A stretch of 35,059 bases of DNA from Pseudobdellovibrionaceae bacterium (lineage in GTDB: Bacteria > Bdellovibrionota > UBA1018 > UBA6935). Position 1 is the stretch's first letter; every line of letters begins with the position of its first letter. Positions 32,423 to 35,059 of the stretch are shown piece after piece. A program made the translations under genes and the position numbers. Under the pieces are notes generated by a model that did not search any database, was not told where the DNA came from, and saw nothing but the letters and a program-made list of their open reading frames with translations. The DNA lies in the NCBI GenBank assembly GCA_002722705.1, contig PBMP01000107.1, forward strand, positions 1 to 35,059. The letters run 5' to 3'.

Positions 32423-34147
32423 GTGAACTCATTGCTCAAATTAAAACCATTTTTAAAACCCCACTGGGGGAAAATCATCGGAAGCGCTCTACTAGCGATA
32501 CCGTTATCAGCCTTACGGTTTTCTCCTGCTCCCTTTGTCAAATATGTTGTTGATGATGTTTTGGTAGATAAAGAACACTCTCAACTGATTCTAATGCCAA
32601 TCGTTATCATTGGCATTTACCTTCTTAACTTTGTGGTGCGTTTTTTTCATTACTACCTCATTCGAGTTGTGGTTGCTCGAGTGAATCAGAATTTAAAAAA
32701 TCATCTCTTTAAACACCTAGTAGGACTTTCTGCAGATCATTTCACAGAACAAAGCACGGGGACTCTTATGTCTCGTGTGGGATCTGACGTGCAACTTGTT
32801 GACTCAGGAATCTCATCAATCTCTGCGCTCATTCGTGAACCCTTGGTCTTTATTGCTCTTCTTGGATATACTCTCTATGTTGACTGGAAACTCACTCTGA
32901 TTACGTTAACTATTTTTCCATTTTTAGCATGGGTATTTTCCGCAACAGGAAAAAATTTAAAACGATATATTCAAAATCTTGCAGAAGAAAATGCAAAAAT
33001 CTTTTCCGTCCTTCAAGAAACATTCACTGGTATTAGAATTATTCAGTTGTTTCGTCTTGAAAATTACGTCCGAGACAAATTCGAACAAAAATCAGATCGT
33101 TTTGCAAAAATTTATCTCAAAACTGCTGTATTAGAAGAAGCAGCCCACCCCATGGTTGAACTGATTACTTCATTTGGAATCGCTGGTGTGATCTATTACG
33201 GTGGATCACAAGTCATTCAAAATTCAATCACTGCAGGTGATTTGCTTTCCTTTTTTGCTGCTTTTGCATTAATGATGGACCCTATTCGTAGAACCAATGA
33301 ATTAAATATAAAAATTAATCAAACCTCAGGTGCAGTCAAAAGAATTTTTGAGGTACTCGAATGGAAATCAAAATTAAAAGAAAAAGAAAATCCAGTTGAA
33401 GTTCACTCATTTGAAAAAGGAATTTCAATTCAAAACATTTCATTTAGTTATCCTGACGAACCTCAACGACTCATTCTAGACCAAGTAAGTTTTGAGATTC
33501 CTAAAAATAAATCAGTTGCTCTCGTTGGTGCCAGTGGAGCGGGAAAAAGCTCACTCATTTCTCTTCTTCCTCGAATTTTTGATGTAAATTCGGGAAAAAT
33601 CATGCTCGATCAGTATGACATAAGAGACTATCCATTGAATGCACTCAGAGATTTGATCTCCGTTGTCAGTCAGGAAATTTTTCTCTTTAACGATACAGTT
33701 TTAGAAAATATTCGATGTGGACGACTCGACTCAACAGAGGAAGAAATTCGAGAGGCCGCGAAGAAGGCAAATGCTCTGCCGTTTATTGAAAAACTTCCAC
33801 AAAAATTTGAAACGATTATTGGAGACCGAGGACAAAAGCTTTCTGGAGGAGAGAGACAAAGACTCTCAATCGCACGCGCATTTTTAAGAAAATCGCCTAT
33901 TCTTATCTTAGATGAAGCTACTTCGAATTTAGATAACGAATCCGAACGACTTGTTCAATCTGCGCTCGAAAATTTAATGGAAAATAGAACAAGTATCATT
34001 ATTGCTCATCGACTTTCAACGATACAAAATGTAGATCAAATTATTGTTTTAAAAGAAGGAAAGAAAATTGAAGAAGGAACTCATCAAGAACTCATTAATA
34101 AAAATGGTGAATATGCTAAGTTTCAGAGTTTAGGAAAAATTTTGTAA
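32423..34147 (+). CDS. msbA: ABC exporter, MsbA-like (lipid A flippase type)
   Basis: A 574-residue half-transporter with an N-terminal six-helix domain (about 15-310) and a C-terminal ATPase: Walker A GASGAGKSS (about 368-376), signature LSGGERQRLSIARA (about 473), Walker B PILILDEATSNLD and the H-loop IIAHRLSTI. Homodimers of this type flip lipid A-core or related lipids across the inner membrane. The gene starts GTG 32423, divergent from gmhB, a heptose/LPS gene, which supports an envelope lipid role. Multidrug exporters of the same family cannot be excluded. The last 32 bases overlap the convergent downstream gene. Confidence 0.85.
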   Translation: MNSLLKLKPFLKPHWGKIIGSALLAIPLSALRFSPAPFVKYVVDDVLVDKEHSQLILMPIVIIGIYLLNFVVRFFHYYLIRVVVARVNQNLKNHLFKHLVGLSADHFTEQSTGTLMSRVGSDVQLVDSGISSISALIREPLVFIALLGYTLYVDWKLTLITLTIFPFLAWVFSATGKNLKRYIQNLAEENAKIFSVLQETFTGIRIIQLFRLENYVRDKFEQKSDRFAKIYLKTAVLEEAAHPMVELITSFGIAGVIYYGGSQVIQNSITAGDLLSFFAAFALMMDPIRRTNELNIKINQTSGAVKRIFEVLEWKSKLKEKENPVEVHSFEKGISIQNISFSYPDEPQRLILDQVSFEIPKNKSVALVGASGAGKSSLISLLPRIFDVNSGKIMLDQYDIRDYPLNALRDLISVVSQEIFLFNDTVLENIRCGRLDSTEEEIREAAKKANALPFIEKLPQKFETIIGDRGQKLSGGERQRLSIARAFLRKSPILILDEATSNLDNESERLVQSALENLMENRTSIIIAHRLSTIQNVDQIIVLKEGKKIEEGTHQELINKNGEYAKFQSLGKIL

Positions 34148-34649
34148 TTTTCTTAAAATCTTCTCTTTCTTTATAAATGAGAAAAAGACCAAAAACTTCT
34201 AAAATATAATTTAAAATTCTCACTTTAGAAAAAAGATATTCCTCTATGTTTTTAAAATCATAAATTAAAAATCGATTTCCTAAAAATGGCCAAAACATAC
34301 CTGCGATTCGATTAGAATAAATTGAAAAATCGGAATCTATATTAAAAATATCGATAAAATGATCAAAGAAAATATGAAGAAAACACGCGAAAGATAAGAT
34401 CTTCCAATTTTCTTTTTTAAAAATTTTTCCAACTAAATAAAGACTAAAAACAAAAATGAATGTATGTCCAAATGTCCGAGTCCCAGAAATCCAGCTCCAT
34501 TGATTTTTTAAAAAAAAGAAAAGCGGTTTATCAATTAAATCTGGAAGTAGAGAACCTGACAATAAATAAAAAATTTTTTTTGAACTTAAATGAGAAAATA
34601 TTTTTTTTCCAAAATAAACACCAAAACCTAAATGCCCTAAGATGAACAC
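34116..34649 (-). CDS. Integral membrane metal-dependent hydrolase-like protein (177 aa)
   Basis: Hydrophobic segments alternate with conserved-looking His/Asp motifs: ILGHLGFGVYFGKK near the start, LLSGSLLPDLIDKPLF (residues about 30-45), TRTFGHTFIFVFSLYL and LHIFFDHFIDIFN. The spacing of GH, LPDLIDK, GHT and HxxxDH resembles the YdjM/DUF457 family of membrane-bound metal-dependent hydrolases, four to five helices long. Substrates are unknown. The gene is preceded on the minus strand by an alcohol dehydrogenase with a 13-base overlap, so the two form an operon, and its 3' end overlaps the convergent ABC exporter. Confidence 0.75.
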   Translation of the reverse strand: MFILGHLGFGVYFGKKIFSHLSSKKIFYLLSGSLLPDLIDKPLFFFLKNQWSWISGTRTFGHTFIFVFSLYLVGKIFKKENWKILSFACFLHIFFDHFIDIFNIDSDFSIYSNRIAGMFWPFLGNRFLIYDFKNIEEYLFSKVRILNYILEVFGLFLIYKEREDFKKITKFFLNSET

Positions 34650-35059
34650 GATTTTACCTCAACTAAAACTTTTCCAACAATTTTGTGCTGGTCCAAAAGA
34701 TCCATCGCTTCTTGTACACGCTCAAAAGAAAACGTTTGAGCAATCAAAGGTTCATATTTTTTTTGCGAAACGTCATCAAGTACTTTTAATAAATCCTCTT
34801 GAGTACCCATAGTGGAACCCAAAACACTTAGATTTTTAAAAAAGAGCGGTTTCAAATCAATACTTACTTCTGAGCCTGTTGTTGCTCCACACACAACCAC
34901 TCTTCCTCCATGATTTAAGAACCGCAAGCTTTGACCAAAAGTATCCACTCCAACATGATCAATCGCAATATCAACTCCTTTTTTATTCATTTTTTTTAAT
35001 AAAGACTTCATCTCTGCTTTAAAGTCCGAATTTCTATATAAAATAACTTCATCCACTCC
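34637..35059 (-). CDS. Zinc-type alcohol dehydrogenase/quinone reductase, C-terminal part (runs off the right edge)
   Basis: The frame is open through the right edge, so the N-terminus is missing. The visible 141 codons hold the end of the Rossmann domain of medium-chain dehydrogenases: GVDEVILYRNSDF, then GVDIAIDHVGVDTFGQSLRF, LNHGGRVVVCGATTG, LFFKNLSVLGSTMGTQEDLL, and the C-terminal FSFERVQEAMDLLDQHKIVG with GKVLVEV. These are family signatures; whether it needs zinc cannot be judged without the N-terminal domain. It overlaps the following membrane hydrolase-like gene by 13 bases. Substrate unknown. Confidence 0.85.
   Translation of the reverse strand, partial: GVDEVILYRNSDFKAEMKSLLKKMNKKGVDIAIDHVGVDTFGQSLRFLNHGGRVVVCGATTGSEVSIDLKPLFFKNLSVLGSTMGTQEDLLKVLDDVSQKKYEPLIAQTFSFERVQEAMDLLDQHKIVGKVLVEVKSCSS

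Noticed and set aside
1..35059. tRNA, rRNA or CRISPR array
   Set aside because: No tRNA-like cloverleaf, rRNA segment or regularly spaced repeat set was seen on either strand.

Overview
This is an AT-rich window from a Gram-negative bacterium. The evidence is a set of exported proteins with Sec signal peptides, outer-membrane beta-barrels, Lol-type lipoproteins, a heptose pathway phosphatase (gmhB) and an MsbA-like lipid exporter. Aerobic or oxygen-exposed life is indicated by oxygen-dependent HemF, quinone-type PyrD and an OxyR system. The overall style would fit Bdellovibrionota or another former deltaproteobacterium, but that is inference; there is no rRNA or other decisive marker.

Layout. 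(a) 1-8.6 kb is accessory DNA. It holds a conserved hypothetical gene, a minus-strand pair (an HNH-like zinc protein and a three-helix membrane protein), two tandem paralogous helix-turn-helix (HTH) genes of which the upstream one is frameshifted, a gene whose signal peptide is cut off by a stop at codon 3, small secreted proteins, an HTH fragment and an ISL3-family transposase. (b) 8.7-11.6 kb encodes envelope proteins: a repeat lipoprotein, a beta-barrel and a propeller-like secreted protein. (c) 11.6-17.0 kb is a redox block: a cNMP-binding protein, a peroxiredoxin-glutaredoxin fusion followed 3 bp later by a flavin disulfide reductase, hemF, and a divergent oxyR with both redox cysteines. 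A near-consensus tandem OxyR site lies upstream of the peroxiredoxin gene. (d) 17.0-24.2 kb has a YdcZ-type membrane protein, dinB, then an exported-protein operon (DUF481 barrel, a NADAR protein with a signal peptide, a large exported amidohydrolase) and an unrecognised 467-residue protein. (e) 24.2-35.06 kb is mostly housekeeping: tkt, a lipoprotein, a 42-residue histone-like Lys/Ala/Thr repeat protein, an SH3-barrel envelope protein, rsgA-pyrD, recO, gmhB, an ABC exporter, a membrane hydrolase-like protein and a truncated zinc-type alcohol dehydrogenase.

Strongest leads. These are the exported NADAR-amidohydrolase operon, the OxyR-controlled peroxidase/reductase module with its visible binding site, the minus-strand HNH/membrane pair as a possible defence unit, the tiny histone-like repeat protein, and RsgA and GmhB proteins that have lost their usual zinc ligands. 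Several accessory genes carry single-base lesions (a T-run deletion and a codon-3 stop) that could be real decay or assembly errors.
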